DNA from: Methylobacter tundripaludum
GTDB taxonomy: Bacteria; Pseudomonadota; Gammaproteobacteria; Methylococcales; Methylomonadaceae
DNA length: 64,000 bases
Direction: 5' to 3'
Assembly: GCF_002934365.1 (NCBI RefSeq)
Contig: NZ_PTIY01000009.1
Location: 124,001-188,000 of the forward strand
The first letter of the stretch is position 1, and the number at the start of each line of letters is the position of its first letter. This document shows positions 32,528-41,818 of the stretch, piece by piece. A program made the position numbers and the translations under genes. The notes below the pieces were generated by a model. That model searched no databases. It saw only the letters and a program-made list of their open reading frames with translations, and was not told the origin of the DNA.

Positions 32528-33342
32528 TGGAATATAACAAATTGCCTTTGTCCAGTGGAGCCGCACAAGCAGGTTTGCAACGCCGCACCGATTCCCTCGG
32601 CAACAGCTCCCTGCGTTGCTCTACCTCCTGCATCCATGCAGTCGTACCGGTCGCGACACTTCCGTCACCCTTGGCGGTCGGTCGCACGAGTTCCCTACCC
32701 GTTGCGACACTCCCGCCATCCTTGGCGGTCGGTTGCACGGGTTCCCTACCCGTTGCGACACTCCCGCCATCCTTGGCGGTCGGTTGCACGGGTTCCCTAC
32801 CCGTTGCGACACTTCCACCATCCTTGGCGGTCGTAACTTGTGTGGTTTTTATAGCTTTGTTGACCGGATGCGGCAACGATGACTTTGCGGACTTAAACCG
32901 CTATATAGCGGAAGTTAAGGCCAGGCCTAAAGAGGCCATTAAGCCCTTGCCTGAAATCAAAGTTATTGAGCCTTTTATTTTTAAACCGGAAGGCTTGCGC
33001 GATCCGTTTAAGCCGTTGGAGCAGCCCGAACAGGCCGACAGCGTAGATGTTTCAAAGGCTAGTGGCATAAAACCGGATACGGCGCGGCGTAAAGAAGAGC
33101 TGGAGATGTTCCCTTTGGATGTCCTGAAAATGGTGGGTACTGTCGATATGAAGTCGAGTTTGTGGGGATTGGTAAAAGCCAGCGACGGCACTATCTATCG
33201 CGTCAAAGTTGGGAACTATATGGGTAAAAATTATGGGAAAATCATACGGATAGTTAGCGATAAAATCGAATTGATCGAAATAGTGCCCGATAAGCCGGGA
33301 ACGTGGCGCGAACAACCGGCTTCAATAGCGTTGACAGAGTGA
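32527..33342 (+). CDS. pilP: PilP lipoprotein with a repeat-encoded N-terminal insertion
   Basis: PilP is the inner-membrane lipoprotein that connects PilNO to the PilQ secretin. From the lipobox region VFIALLTGC onwards (about residue 117), the protein reads as ordinary PilP (YIAEVKARP, FKPEGLRDPFKPLE, and a C-terminal beta domain with GLVKASDGTIYRVKVGNYMG). Instead of a signal peptide starting at residue 1, about 110 extra residues precede the lipobox. They are encoded by a 51-bp tandem repeat and flanking repeat-like sequence. The frame is kept open throughout. Whether the extended product is still exported, or a start inside (for example a TTG at about 32822) is used, cannot be told. Confidence 0.85.
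   Translation: MEYNKLPLSSGAAQAGLQRRTDSLGNSSLRCSTSCIHAVVPVATLPSPLAVGRTSSLPVATLPPSLAVGCTGSLPVATLPPSLAVGCTGSLPVATLPPSLAVVTCVVFIALLTGCGNDDFADLNRYIAEVKARPKEAIKPLPEIKVIEPFIFKPEGLRDPFKPLEQPEQADSVDVSKASGIKPDTARRKEELEMFPLDVLKMVGTVDMKSSLWGLVKASDGTIYRVKVGNYMGKNYGKIIRIVSDKIELIEIVPDKPGTWREQPASIALTE
32651..32833. repeat. 51-bp tandem repeat (about 3.6 units) inside pilP
   Basis: Units start at 32651, 32702, 32753 and 32804 (last one partial) with an exact 51-bp period. Units 2 and 3 are essentially identical. Each contains a small palindrome around CCGCCATCCTTGGCGG. The encoded 17-residue unit is VATLPPSLAVGCTGSLP. The sequence immediately upstream (from about 32560) also looks non-native to pilP. Confidence 0.92.
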
Positions 33343-33357
33343 TTTTGAGGACAATAA

Positions 33358-35748
33358 ATGAATAATAAACAAGGCTGCGTTATGGCGAATACCCACAGGG
33401 GAGCCATACCGTTCAGGGGGCAGGGTAAGACGTGGCGATCATCATGTATGCCTATTGGCTTAGGTTTGCTCCTATTCGTATTTCAGCTCGCATCTGCTCA
33501 GGCAGGTGAACTGTTGTTATCAAAGATAGATTTTGCGACGCCGTCAGCTGATAAGTTGCAGATTGAAATGGAAATGACGGGGCCCGCGGCTACGCCTAAA
33601 GTATTTAAAACCGATAATCCTGCGCGTATCGCCCTGGATTTTCCGGGTGTAAAAAGCGGACTGGCAAAAAAAATGTACCCGATCAATCAGGGGGCGGCGA
33701 ACAGCGTTTATGTCGTGGAAGCGGGCGACAGGGTTCGTGTTGTTGTTAACCTGCTTGAGACAATACCGTTTGATACCAAGGTGGTCGGCAATAAAGTGGT
33801 ACTGACCCTAACGCGGGCAAAGGCTGTAATGCCTGCCGAGTTAAAACCGCCGGCTCTTCCACCGGCTGTTGCAACGCCGCCAAAGCCGACAGCGCCTGTC
33901 CTAACAAAGACGACTAATGCAGTAGTGGCAGCCTTAATCCCCGCACAAGATATTAGCGGGTTTGACTTTAAGCGCGGCGACAAAGGCGAGGGACGCATAC
34001 TGGTTTCGCTGGCTAATCCCAACACTATCGTTAACTCTAAGGAACAAGGTGGGAAAGTCGTCATCAGTTTTTTAAACACCCGCTTACCTCAAAGTTTGGC
34101 TAAAAGGCTCGATGTCTCCGAGTTTGCAACGCCGGTCAAGTTTATTGATACCGTGTCGGCCGACCAGCAAACCACGATTACCGTGACGCTGCAAAATGCG
34201 CTTTACGATTATTCGGTGTTTCAAGCGGACGGGTTGTTGACCGTTGAGTTTCGCCCCTTAAGCAATGAAGAGAAAGATGCGCTGGAAAGGTCGCGCACCA
34301 AATATACCGGCGACAGGTTATCTTTAAATTTCCAGGAAATCGAAATCCGCAGTGTGATTGCCATTCTGGCCGAATTTACCGGGCAGAATGTGGTTGCCGG
34401 CGATGATGTAACGGGTACGATTACCTTAAAGCTGGACGATGTGCCTTGGGATGAAGCGCTCGACTTTATCATGATGACCAAGGAGTTGGGCAAGTACGAG
34501 TCCGGTAATGTCACGCTGATTTCAACGCTGGACAAGATCAAGGACTACAAGCAGAAACAGCAGGAAACCGATAAAGTTGTTGAACAGCTGGATCCGCTGG
34601 TGACAGAGTACATTAAAATCAATTACGCCAAGGCAGAGAACTTTAGAAATCTGTTGAATGGCCGCGATACCGGTGCTTTTGGCAGTTGCGGGGTGACCGG
34701 CGCAACTGGAACTGCTTCATCAACAACGGCCTCTTCCGCTTCCGCCGGCGGCGCCACGGGCGGGGGGCAAGCCGGTCAAGGCCAGACCGGCGGGGCTGGT
34801 AGCGCCAGTGGTTCGGAAGGCGGTAATGACAAGTTTGGCTTGCTTTCTGCCCGCGGATCGGCCGTTGTCGATGCCAGAACCAATACCTTGATTGTTCGCG
34901 AGACGGCGAAGCGCCTGGATGAGGTCAAGAAACTGATACGCAAGCTTGATGTTCCTGTGCGTCAGGTGATGATTGAGGCGCGGGTTGTGATTGCCGATGA
35001 TAGTTTTACTGAAAATTTAGGCGTCAAGTTTGGTGTAGCAAAAGAAGCGACTATAGGTTCCAGTAAAACGTTCGCTGTGGGGGGAACTGAGGTGGCTTCA
35101 AGTGGGGGGGATCCTACTATAAACACAAGAAAACCAACCGATTTGCTGGTCGATTTGGGCGTCGAAGCCCTAACGGCGACTCCGCCGGGGGCGTTGGGAA
35201 TGACCCTCGCCAGAGGCGCCGATTATGTGTTGAATCTTGAGCTACAGGCATTACAAATTGAAGGCAGGGGGGAAATAGTGTCCAACCCGAGGGTAATGAC
35301 GATGGACCGATGCACGGCGGTTATGACGCAAGGTGTTCAGATTCCGGTGACAACGCCTGGGACGGCCAATACACCGCCGACAACGACTTATATCGATGCC
35401 GTCCTTGAGTTAAACGCAACGCCGCAGATTACCCCCAATGGCTCGGTTATCATGAATTTGCTGGTTAAGAAGGATAATGAGAATACAACAAGCAATCCTG
35501 TTTCGGGCAACCCCGGGATTGACAAAAGACAGATCAAAACCTCGGTTCTCGTTGAGGATGGAGAGACGGTTGTTTTAGGAGGCGTTTATGAAGGGTCTGA
35601 ATCAATAGGCAAGAATAAAATCCCATTTTTCGCCGACCTGCCGGGTATTGGGTTTTTATTTACCAATTCAACAGAGGAGAAGACTAAGAAAGAATTACTG
35701 ATTTTTGTCACGCCGAAAATCATGCAGGATAATCTGGTCAGCGATTGA
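33358..35748 (+). CDS. pilQ: Type IV pilus secretin PilQ
   Basis: The outer-membrane secretin through which the pilus passes. The 796-residue product has a signal peptide (hydrophobic core about residues 32-46, ending near ASAQAGE). Two AMIN domains follow (about 50-150 and 195-300), then an N0 domain (LSLNFQEIEIRSVIAILAEF), an N1 domain interrupted by a Gly/Ser/Ala-rich insertion at about 445-490, and the C-terminal secretin domain (VPVRQVMIEARVVIADDSF; VEDGETVVLGGVYE; FFADLPGIGFLF). ATG 33358 follows pilP by 15 bases. An in-frame ATG at 33382 is also possible. Confidence 0.95.
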   Translation: MNNKQGCVMANTHRGAIPFRGQGKTWRSSCMPIGLGLLLFVFQLASAQAGELLLSKIDFATPSADKLQIEMEMTGPAATPKVFKTDNPARIALDFPGVKSGLAKKMYPINQGAANSVYVVEAGDRVRVVVNLLETIPFDTKVVGNKVVLTLTRAKAVMPAELKPPALPPAVATPPKPTAPVLTKTTNAVVAALIPAQDISGFDFKRGDKGEGRILVSLANPNTIVNSKEQGGKVVISFLNTRLPQSLAKRLDVSEFATPVKFIDTVSADQQTTITVTLQNALYDYSVFQADGLLTVEFRPLSNEEKDALERSRTKYTGDRLSLNFQEIEIRSVIAILAEFTGQNVVAGDDVTGTITLKLDDVPWDEALDFIMMTKELGKYESGNVTLISTLDKIKDYKQKQQETDKVVEQLDPLVTEYIKINYAKAENFRNLLNGRDTGAFGSCGVTGATGTASSTTASSASAGGATGGGQAGQGQTGGAGSASGSEGGNDKFGLLSARGSAVVDARTNTLIVRETAKRLDEVKKLIRKLDVPVRQVMIEARVVIADDSFTENLGVKFGVAKEATIGSSKTFAVGGTEVASSGGDPTINTRKPTDLLVDLGVEALTATPPGALGMTLARGADYVLNLELQALQIEGRGEIVSNPRVMTMDRCTAVMTQGVQIPVTTPGTANTPPTTTYIDAVLELNATPQITPNGSVIMNLLVKKDNENTTSNPVSGNPGIDKRQIKTSVLVEDGETVVLGGVYEGSESIGKNKIPFFADLPGIGFLFTNSTEEKTKKELLIFVTPKIMQDNLVSD

Positions 35749-35765
35749 TTGCTTCTACTTGGATC

Positions 35766-35793
35766 AAAAAGGGGGCATAATGCCCCCTTTTTT
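35766..35793 (+). terminator. Rho-independent terminator after pilQ
   Basis: AAAAAGGGGGCA (35766-35777) pairs with TGCCCCCTTTTTT, ending in a T run. It separates the pil operon from aroK, only partly if readthrough supplies the aro genes. Confidence 0.85.
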
Positions 35794-35820
35794 AATGGTT
35801 TAGCCGCAGGAAGGCAGGTT

Positions 35821-36345
35821 ATGACGCGATCAGAGAATATATATTTAGTAGGCCTGATGGGTGCAGGGAAAACCACGATAGGGCGGCAATTAGCCAGAGC
35901 GTTGTCAGTACCTTTTTATGACAGCGACAAGGCGATTGAGGAAAGAACCGGTGTGGATATTCCGACTATATTCGAGTTCGAGGGAGAAGAGGGATTCAGG
36001 GATCGGGAACAGAAGATGATTCAGCAATTGACGCAAATGAAGGGTATTGTGCTGGCTACCGGCGGCGGTGCTGTTTTGCGTGAAGAAAATCGCAGGTTGT
36101 TGAAGGAAAATGGTTTTATCGTTTATCTGCAATGCTCGGTAGAAAGGATTCTGGAGAGGACGCGCAGGGACACGCAGCGTCCACTGCTGAAAACGGATAA
36201 TCCCAGAGAACGTATAGAGACCTTATTCACGCAGCGTGAACCCCTGTATTTGTCTTGCGCCGATTTTAAAGTTGATACCGGCGTTATGCAAAGCAAAGAA
36301 GTTGTCAGCCGTATTTTAGAAGAATATAAGTCAGTTAACCGTTAG
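35821..36345 (+). CDS. aroK: Shikimate kinase
   Basis: Phosphorylates shikimate in the aromatic amino acid pathway. The 174-residue protein has the P-loop GLMGAGKTTIGRQLA, the shikimate-binding FYDSDKAIEERTG, the GEEGFRDREQ region, LATGGGAVL and the lid RRDTQRPLL. The ATG at 35821, preceded by AAGGCAGG, gives the usual length. An upstream in-frame start at 35749 would read through the pilQ terminator and is rejected. Confidence 0.96.
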   Translation: MTRSENIYLVGLMGAGKTTIGRQLARALSVPFYDSDKAIEERTGVDIPTIFEFEGEEGFRDREQKMIQQLTQMKGIVLATGGGAVLREENRRLLKENGFIVYLQCSVERILERTRRDTQRPLLKTDNPRERIETLFTQREPLYLSCADFKVDTGVMQSKEVVSRILEEYKSVNR

Positions 36346-36366
36346 CAAACAAAATCTACAAAGAAC

Positions 36367-36429
36367 GGGTTGGCGTAGCGTAACCCGGCACATCGAAGCG
36401 GCAAATACCGGATTGCGCTACGCCAATCC
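36367..36429. repeat. Imperfect palindrome between aroK and aroB
   Basis: GGGTTGGCGTAGCGTAACCC (36367-36386) and GGATTGCGCTACGCCAATCC (36410-36429) are inverted repeats with about three mismatches. It occupies most of the 105-bp gap and resembles dispersed REP-type elements. Confidence 0.65.
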
Positions 36430-36450
36430 AATCTATAAGCGTTGATAAAT

Positions 36451-37533
36451 ATGAAAAAATTACAGGTTGAATTAGGTGACCGTAGTTACCCGATTTATAT
36501 AGGCTCCGGTTTATTGGGCCAGTCCGAATTATTCACAAAGCATATAAAGTCCAAGCAGGTTGTCGTGGTTACCAATGAAACCATTGCCCCGTTGTACCTG
36601 GACACAGTTTTAAAAAACTTACAGGGCTATATTGTTGAAACAGTGATACTGCCCGATGGCGAACAATTCAAGACTTTGGATGTTGTCGCGCAAATTTTCG
36701 ATAAGCTGCTGGCGTGCAGATTTAGCCGTAACGCCAGCCTGATCGCGTTAGGCGGCGGCGTTATCGGCGACATGGGCGGCTTTGGGGCGGCCTGCTATCA
36801 GCGAGGGATTCCTTTTCTGCAAATACCGACAACATTGTTGGCTCAGGTCGATTCCTCGGTAGGCGGAAAAACCGGCGTTAATCATCCGCTGGGTAAAAAC
36901 ATGATCGGCGCTTTTTACCAGCCGCAATGCGTTATCGCCGACGCCGACGTTTTGGATACGCTGGATGACCGCCAATTAGCGGCGGGGCTGGCCGAAGTGA
37001 TTAAATACGGCTTGATCAGGGATGCTGAGTTCTTTGAATGGCTGGAGCACAATATCGATGCGTTATTGACTAGAGACAAGCAGGCATTGGCTTATGCGAT
37101 TGAGCGGTCGTGCATTAACAAGGCCGAAATTGTCGCCGAGGATGAAACCGAAACCGGCGTCAGGGCGACGTTAAATTTAGGCCATACTTTCGGCCATGCG
37201 ATAGAAACCGGCGCCGGTTACGGCGCATACCTTCATGGCGAGGCGGTCGCCATCGGCACCTGCCAGGCCGCCGATCTTTCCAGACGAAAAGGCTGGCTGA
37301 ACGATGAAGATGTCGAAAGAATTATTGCGCTGTTTAAAAAAGCCGGATTGCCCGTACATCCGCCGGAGCAAATTGCTTCGGACCGGTTTTTGGAATTAAT
37401 GGCGGTAGACAAAAAAAATGTAGACGGTCAAATCAGACTGATCCTGTTGCAAAAAATCGGCATGGCAACTCTGCCTGTTGACGTAGATCGAGAATTATTG
37501 GAGATGACGCTTAAAACTTATGGTAGAAGATGA
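36451..37533 (+). CDS. aroB: 3-dehydroquinate synthase
   Basis: Second enzyme of the shikimate pathway; uses NAD and a divalent metal. The 360-residue product has [19 protein letters not shown], the substrate region [20 protein letters not shown], and the metal-binding residues in [19 protein letters not shown]. The ATG at 36451 is preferred to the TTG nine bases earlier. It overlaps the damX start by 14 bases, giving the common aroK-aroB-damX unit. Confidence 0.96.
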   Translation: MKKLQVELGDRSYPIYIGSGLLGQSELFTKHIKSKQVVVVTNETIAPLYLDTVLKNLQGYIVETVILPDGEQFKTLDVVAQIFDKLLACRFSRNASLIALGGGVIGDMGGFGAACYQRGIPFLQIPTTLLAQVDSSVGGKTGVNHPLGKNMIGAFYQPQCVIADADVLDTLDDRQLAAGLAEVIKYGLIRDAEFFEWLEHNIDALLTRDKQALAYAIERSCINKAEIVAEDETETGVRATLNLGHTFGHAIETGAGYGAYLHGEAVAIGTCQAADLSRRKGWLNDEDVERIIALFKKAGLPVHPPEQIASDRFLELMAVDKKNVDGQIRLILLQKIGMATLPVDVDRELLEMTLKTYGRR

Positions 37534-39205
37534 TGATGTCCTCTGGATAAAACAGCCGCGCCGGGACCCGGCAAATGAGGCTGTTCATTCCTTGATAACA
37601 AAGGAGCGGATGCAGAAGCTTGATTTATTAATCCATCTGCTTTCAAACCTGACGCAAGCCCTTGTCGTCTGCGGGCCGAAAGGCATCGGTAAAACGACGC
37701 TGCTTAACGTTTTGCAGGAGCGCAAGACTGAATCACGGCGGTATTGCCTGATGCAAGGCAATGCCGACTTAAGCTTTGAGGCGATTTACGAGCAGTTAGC
37801 CAGGGTCCGGTCGCCGGGGCAATATAAACAAATCGTATTGATTGTCGATAATGCCGGCGAATTAGTACCGGGCCTGATCACGGCCGTCATTCAATATGCC
37901 GCGGCAAATCCTGTTTTAAGGGTCATCTTCGCCTTAACGCATGACGAATTGCAGATGAAACGGGGATCGGATCGTGCGGTTGATGATTGTCATATTGTTG
38001 AAATCCCGCCTTTATCGGAGAGGCAGTGCGGCGATTTTTTACAGCATCTGTCCACAAAACCTTCTTTAAACTTGCCGTTTGATGCAATCGGCGAAAACAT
38101 GATAGAGCACATCTATCGGGAAACGCATGGTGTTCCGGGGCGTATTATCGCTGAAGTGTCCGGCTTGCCCGTCGCCAAGCCGGGCGGAAAATTGAAATGG
38201 ATGTTTGTCATTACCGTTGCAGCAGCCATTGCGATAGTGTTCGGTATTCAATTGCTGACAACATCAAAAAAGGATGACAAAACCGTTGCGCCCGCGCCCG
38301 TTCAACAAAAAACAGATATTATCGACATCCCGCCTCCGCCACGAACAGAGACCCCGATAATGCTGGATCTGTCGACTGCAGGGAGCGACGGTAACGCAGC
38401 AAGCGGCACGACTGCACCGGTGCAAGAAGTCGGGCAACGCCCGAATGAATTACCGAAAGAACCGGTATTGCCGGCTGCCCAGCCGGTAATACCGCAGCCG
38501 GTGCAAGCCGCGCCGGCAAATGCCATAGAGCCAGCGGCTGGCGTAAATACAGGTGTAGGGGCTGGGCAAGCTGCGGTTCCCGCAGCACAGCCTGAAACGC
38601 CGATTAAGCCGCCTGAACAACCGTCCGCTGAAAAAGCCCCTGATGCCCGGCAACAGCAGGTCATCGAGCCTCCCGTTCCCGTAAAGCCGGAAGTTAAAGC
38701 CCCGTCCGAGCCGGTGCCTGCGGTTGATCAACCGCTTAAAAATAAACAAGCGGCTGCGCAGCGTGCGGTTGAGCAAGAAAAAACCAGACAAGCGCAGTTG
38801 AAGAAGCTGGCGGACAGTTTTAAGCCGTTTACACCCAATGGTCTGGAAACCATTCAGATACCTGAAAAGCCCGTAGAAATTGCGCCGCTTCCCGGAGGGG
38901 CGGTTGTAGAAACGTTGGTGCCCCGGCAAGTGGAGACTAACGAATCATTGGCGCAGTCGGCAAATAATTTCACCCTGCAACTTATGGTATTATCCAAACA
39001 ATCGTCGGTTGACGGCCTGCTCAGGAAATATCCGGAGATGAGTTCGGGGTTTAGAACCATTAACACGATAGCGAACGGTCAACAGAAGTTCATTTTAGTT
39101 TACGGTTCATATTCTGATATGGCATCGGCAAATAAAGCCAGACAATCCTTGCCGTTCGAATTCCGAAAGGCGCTGGTAAGAAAAATGAGCGCGATAAAAC
39201 AATAA
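37520..39205 (+). CDS. damX: DamX-like cell-division protein (AAA + SPOR)
   Basis: A 561-residue membrane protein. The N-terminal cytoplasmic part is an ATPase-like domain with Walker [16 protein letters not shown] and [14 protein letters not shown] at the Walker B position. A membrane helix lies at about residues 229-250 ([20 protein letters not shown]). A long Pro/Ala/Val-rich periplasmic linker follows, and a C-terminal SPOR domain (about 480-560, [39 protein letters not shown]) that should bind denuded peptidoglycan at the septum. Position after aroB matches damX of gammaproteobacteria. Confidence 0.88.
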   Translation: MVEDDDVLWIKQPRRDPANEAVHSLITKERMQKLDLLIHLLSNLTQALVVCGPKGIGKTTLLNVLQERKTESRRYCLMQGNADLSFEAIYEQLARVRSPGQYKQIVLIVDNAGELVPGLITAVIQYAAANPVLRVIFALTHDELQMKRGSDRAVDDCHIVEIPPLSERQCGDFLQHLSTKPSLNLPFDAIGENMIEHIYRETHGVPGRIIAEVSGLPVAKPGGKLKWMFVITVAAAIAIVFGIQLLTTSKKDDKTVAPAPVQQKTDIIDIPPPPRTETPIMLDLSTAGSDGNAASGTTAPVQEVGQRPNELPKEPVLPAAQPVIPQPVQAAPANAIEPAAGVNTGVGAGQAAVPAAQPETPIKPPEQPSAEKAPDARQQQVIEPPVPVKPEVKAPSEPVPAVDQPLKNKQAAAQRAVEQEKTRQAQLKKLADSFKPFTPNGLETIQIPEKPVEIAPLPGGAVVETLVPRQVETNESLAQSANNFTLQLMVLSKQSSVDGLLRKYPEMSSGFRTINTIANGQQKFILVYGSYSDMASANKARQSLPFEFRKALVRKMSAIKQ

Positions 39206-39213
39206 CTAAGTTG

Positions 39214-39251
39214 TGTAGGATGGGTTTCGCTACCGTTCTACCCATCCTACA
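39214..39251 (+). terminator. Hairpin after damX
   Basis: TGTAGGATGGGT (39214-39225) and ACCCATCCTACA (39240-39251) form a perfect 12-bp stem followed by AAATTTTAA. It could terminate the aro-damX unit; similar palindromes are also common as dispersed repeats. Confidence 0.6.
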
Positions 39252-39278
39252 AAATTTTAAACCTGAATAATTAAATCC

Positions 39279-40346
39279 ATGACAGTATTAAAAAACGACA
39301 CCTTTATTAGAGCGCTGTTAAAACAACCTGTTGAGTACACACCGATTTGGATGATGCGCCAGGCGGGTCGTTATTTACCTGAATACAGAAAGGTCAGGGA
39401 GCAGGCCGGCAGTTTTTTAGATCTGTGCACCAATCCTGAGCTGGCTTGCGAAGTCACCTTGCAGCCGTTACGGCGTTTTGACTTCGATGCGGCGATTCTG
39501 TTTTCGGATATATTGACCATTCCCGACGCAATGGGTTTGGGACTTTATTTTACCGAAGGCGAAGGGCCTAAATTTACTCATCCGGTCAGAACCGCAGCCG
39601 ATGTCGCTAAATTACCGGTTCCTGATCCTGAAACCGATTTGCGTTACGTGGTCGATGCGGTTCGGCTGATACGGAAAAACCTGCAAGGCAGCGTTCCGTT
39701 GATCGGCTTTTCCGGCAGCCCCTGGACGCTGGCAACCTATATGGTCGAGGGCGGCAGCAGCAAGAGCTTTCAAAAAGTTAAAGGCATGATGTACGAACAG
39801 CCCAAGTTGATGCACGTTATGTTGGACAAGTTGGCGCAATCGGTTGCGGCCTATTTGAATGCGCAGATCGAGGCGGGCGCTCAGGCGGTCATGCTGTTCG
39901 ATACCTGGGGCGGCATGTTGTCGACCGAAGATTATGCCGAATTTTCCTTATACTACGCCAAGCAAGTCAGGGCGCAGCTTAAAACCCATGTAGACGGGCA
40001 ACAGGTTCCGACCATCCTGTTCACTAAAGGCGGCGGGCTTTGGCTGGAAGCCATGGCCGATTCAGGCTATGATGCATTGGGCCTCGATTGGCAGACCGAT
40101 ATGCAACAGGCTCGCGCCAGAGTAGGCCATCGTGTCGCCTTGCAGGGCAATATGGACCCGGTTGCGCTTTATGCAAACCCGGACGTCATTACTGGAAAAG
40201 TAAAAACCATTTTGCATAAATACGGTTCGGGTTCCGGCCATGTGTTCAACTTGGGGCACGGCATCTTGCCCGATATGAACCCTGATCATGTTAAAGCGAT
40301 GGTCGATGCCGTGCATGAGCATAGCCGGGCTTATCATCAGGACTAA
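39279..40346 (+). CDS. hemE: Uroporphyrinogen decarboxylase
   Basis: Converts uroporphyrinogen III to coproporphyrinogen III in heme synthesis. The 355-residue protein has the signature [16 protein letters not shown] near the N-terminus, the catalytic Asp region [18 protein letters not shown], the motif [17 protein letters not shown] and the C-terminal [10 protein letters not shown]. Length is normal. The gene downstream starts 27 bases later in the same direction. Confidence 0.97.
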   Translation: MTVLKNDTFIRALLKQPVEYTPIWMMRQAGRYLPEYRKVREQAGSFLDLCTNPELACEVTLQPLRRFDFDAAILFSDILTIPDAMGLGLYFTEGEGPKFTHPVRTAADVAKLPVPDPETDLRYVVDAVRLIRKNLQGSVPLIGFSGSPWTLATYMVEGGSSKSFQKVKGMMYEQPKLMHVMLDKLAQSVAAYLNAQIEAGAQAVMLFDTWGGMLSTEDYAEFSLYYAKQVRAQLKTHVDGQQVPTILFTKGGGLWLEAMADSGYDALGLDWQTDMQQARARVGHRVALQGNMDPVALYANPDVITGKVKTILHKYGSGSGHVFNLGHGILPDMNPDHVKAMVDAVHEHSRAYHQD

Positions 40347-40372
40347 GCATCAAAATATTAGGAGTTTCGAGC

Positions 40373-40831
40373 ATGAAAATATTGAAAAACTTGTTGATAA
40401 TCGGCTTGCTCGCTGCCAATACGGCGGGCGTTAGGGCTGAGGACAAGCCTATCGACATCGTGGTTCATAGAAGCCCAAGCTGCACTTGTTGCGGCAAGTG
40501 GTTGGAGCATCTGAAAGATAATAATTTCAATGTAAAAGATGTCGTCACCAATGACGTGCAGGCGGTAAAGGATAAATACGGCGTTAGCCGGGAAATAGCA
40601 TCCTGCCACACGGCCATCGTCGACGGCTATATTGTCGAAGGCCATGTGCCTGCAAACGACATTAAGACGCTGTTGACAACCAAATCTAAAGTTGCCGGAA
40701 TAGCCGTTCCCGGCATGGTTGACGGCAGTCCCGGCATGGAGATGGGCGATAGCAAGGACGCTTATAAAGTGCTGAGTTTCGACCGCGAAAACCACACCAA
40801 GGTATTCAACAGCTACGAAGGTACACAATGA
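40373..40831 (+). CDS. DUF411 family periplasmic metal-binding protein
   Basis: A 152-residue protein with a signal peptide (about residues 1-22, ending GVRAED) and the DUF411 cysteine motif SCTCCGKWLEHL, followed by the conserved CHTAIVDGYIVEGHVPA and GIAVPGMVDGSPGME. DUF411 proteins are associated with copper handling; binding of copper in the periplasm is inferred. Copper supply would matter in a methanotroph, if the organism is one. Its stop overlaps the glk start by four bases (ATGA), so translation is coupled to glucokinase. Confidence 0.88.
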   Translation: MKILKNLLIIGLLAANTAGVRAEDKPIDIVVHRSPSCTCCGKWLEHLKDNNFNVKDVVTNDVQAVKDKYGVSREIASCHTAIVDGYIVEGHVPANDIKTLLTTKSKVAGIAVPGMVDGSPGMEMGDSKDAYKVLSFDRENHTKVFNSYEGTQ

Positions 40832-41814
40832 TTTTAGCCGGCGACGTAGGCGGTACAAAAACCATCCTGGCGCTGTTTAAGACGGAAGGCGATGAGGTTA
40901 AATGCCTTAAAAAAGAGCAATTTCCCAGCGCGAACTATCAGACGTTTACCGCATTATTGTCGGAATTTTTGACCGATGCCGCTTGCCCGCAGGTAGCGGC
41001 CGTTTGCATCGGAGTCGCCGGCGTTGTTGACAACGGCCGTTGCGAAACAACCAATTTGCCGTGGGTGCTCAGCAGTAAAGAGATCGGCGAGCGCGTAAAC
41101 AGCCAAAATGTCTGGTTGTTGAATGACCTGGAAGCCGCCGCATGGGGTTTGCTGGATTTGCCGGAGCGTAATTTCGTTGAATTGAATCCCGATGCGCAAA
41201 GTCAGCAAGGCCATACTGCCGTAGTTGCCGCCGGAACAGGCTTGGGCGAGGCAATCATCGCATGGGATGGCGCCGCGCATCAGGTTATCGCCAGCGAAGG
41301 CGGGCATACCGATTTTTCGCCGACTAATGAGCAGGAAATAGCCTTGCTCAGGCACTTGATGGAAAAGTACCCGGAGCATGTCAGCTGGGAGCGATTGCTG
41401 TCAGGTGAAGGCCTGATCAACATTTATCAATTTCTCAAACACATTAACTACGCACAAACCAATTCGGAAACCGAACAGCAGATGACCGAGCGGGATCCTG
41501 CCGCAGTCATAGGCGAAGCGGGCGTTTCCGGCAGCGATGCGTTGTGCGTTGAGGCGTTAAAACTGTTTTGCCGGCTCTATGGTTCGGAATCGGGAAATCT
41601 GGCGCTTAAATGCCTGCCGTATGGCGGCGTTTACCTGGCCGGAGGCATAGGCGCAAAAATTCTGCCCGTGCTGCAACAAGGTGAATTTATGCGCGGTTTT
41701 TTGGCAAAAGGACGCTGCCGGGCCGTGTTGCAGAAACTATCGGTTAAAGTCTGCACCAACCCCGAGGTCGCCTTGTTGGGCGCGCTCAGTTACGCAAAAA
41801 AGAGGCTAGGATAA
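40828..41814 (+). CDS. glk: Glucokinase
   Basis: ATP-dependent phosphorylation of glucose. The 328-residue Glk-type enzyme begins with the phosphate loop ILAGDVGGTKTILALF and has LLNDLEAAAWGL with the catalytic Asp, AAGTGLGEAI, the sugar-binding EGGHTDF and the adenosine motif YLAGGIGAKIL. Four-base overlap with the DUF411 gene and a 4-base gap to ald suggest one message. In a methylotrophic lifestyle it would serve glycogen or sucrose turnover. Confidence 0.94.
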   Translation: MILAGDVGGTKTILALFKTEGDEVKCLKKEQFPSANYQTFTALLSEFLTDAACPQVAAVCIGVAGVVDNGRCETTNLPWVLSSKEIGERVNSQNVWLLNDLEAAAWGLLDLPERNFVELNPDAQSQQGHTAVVAAGTGLGEAIIAWDGAAHQVIASEGGHTDFSPTNEQEIALLRHLMEKYPEHVSWERLLSGEGLINIYQFLKHINYAQTNSETEQQMTERDPAAVIGEAGVSGSDALCVEALKLFCRLYGSESGNLALKCLPYGGVYLAGGIGAKILPVLQQGEFMRGFLAKGRCRAVLQKLSVKVCTNPEVALLGALSYAKKRLG

Positions 41815-41818
41815 AGCA

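Noticed and set aside
32651-32833. CRISPR array
   Set aside because: Repeats are directly adjacent with an exact 51-bp period and no unique spacers, and there are no cas genes.
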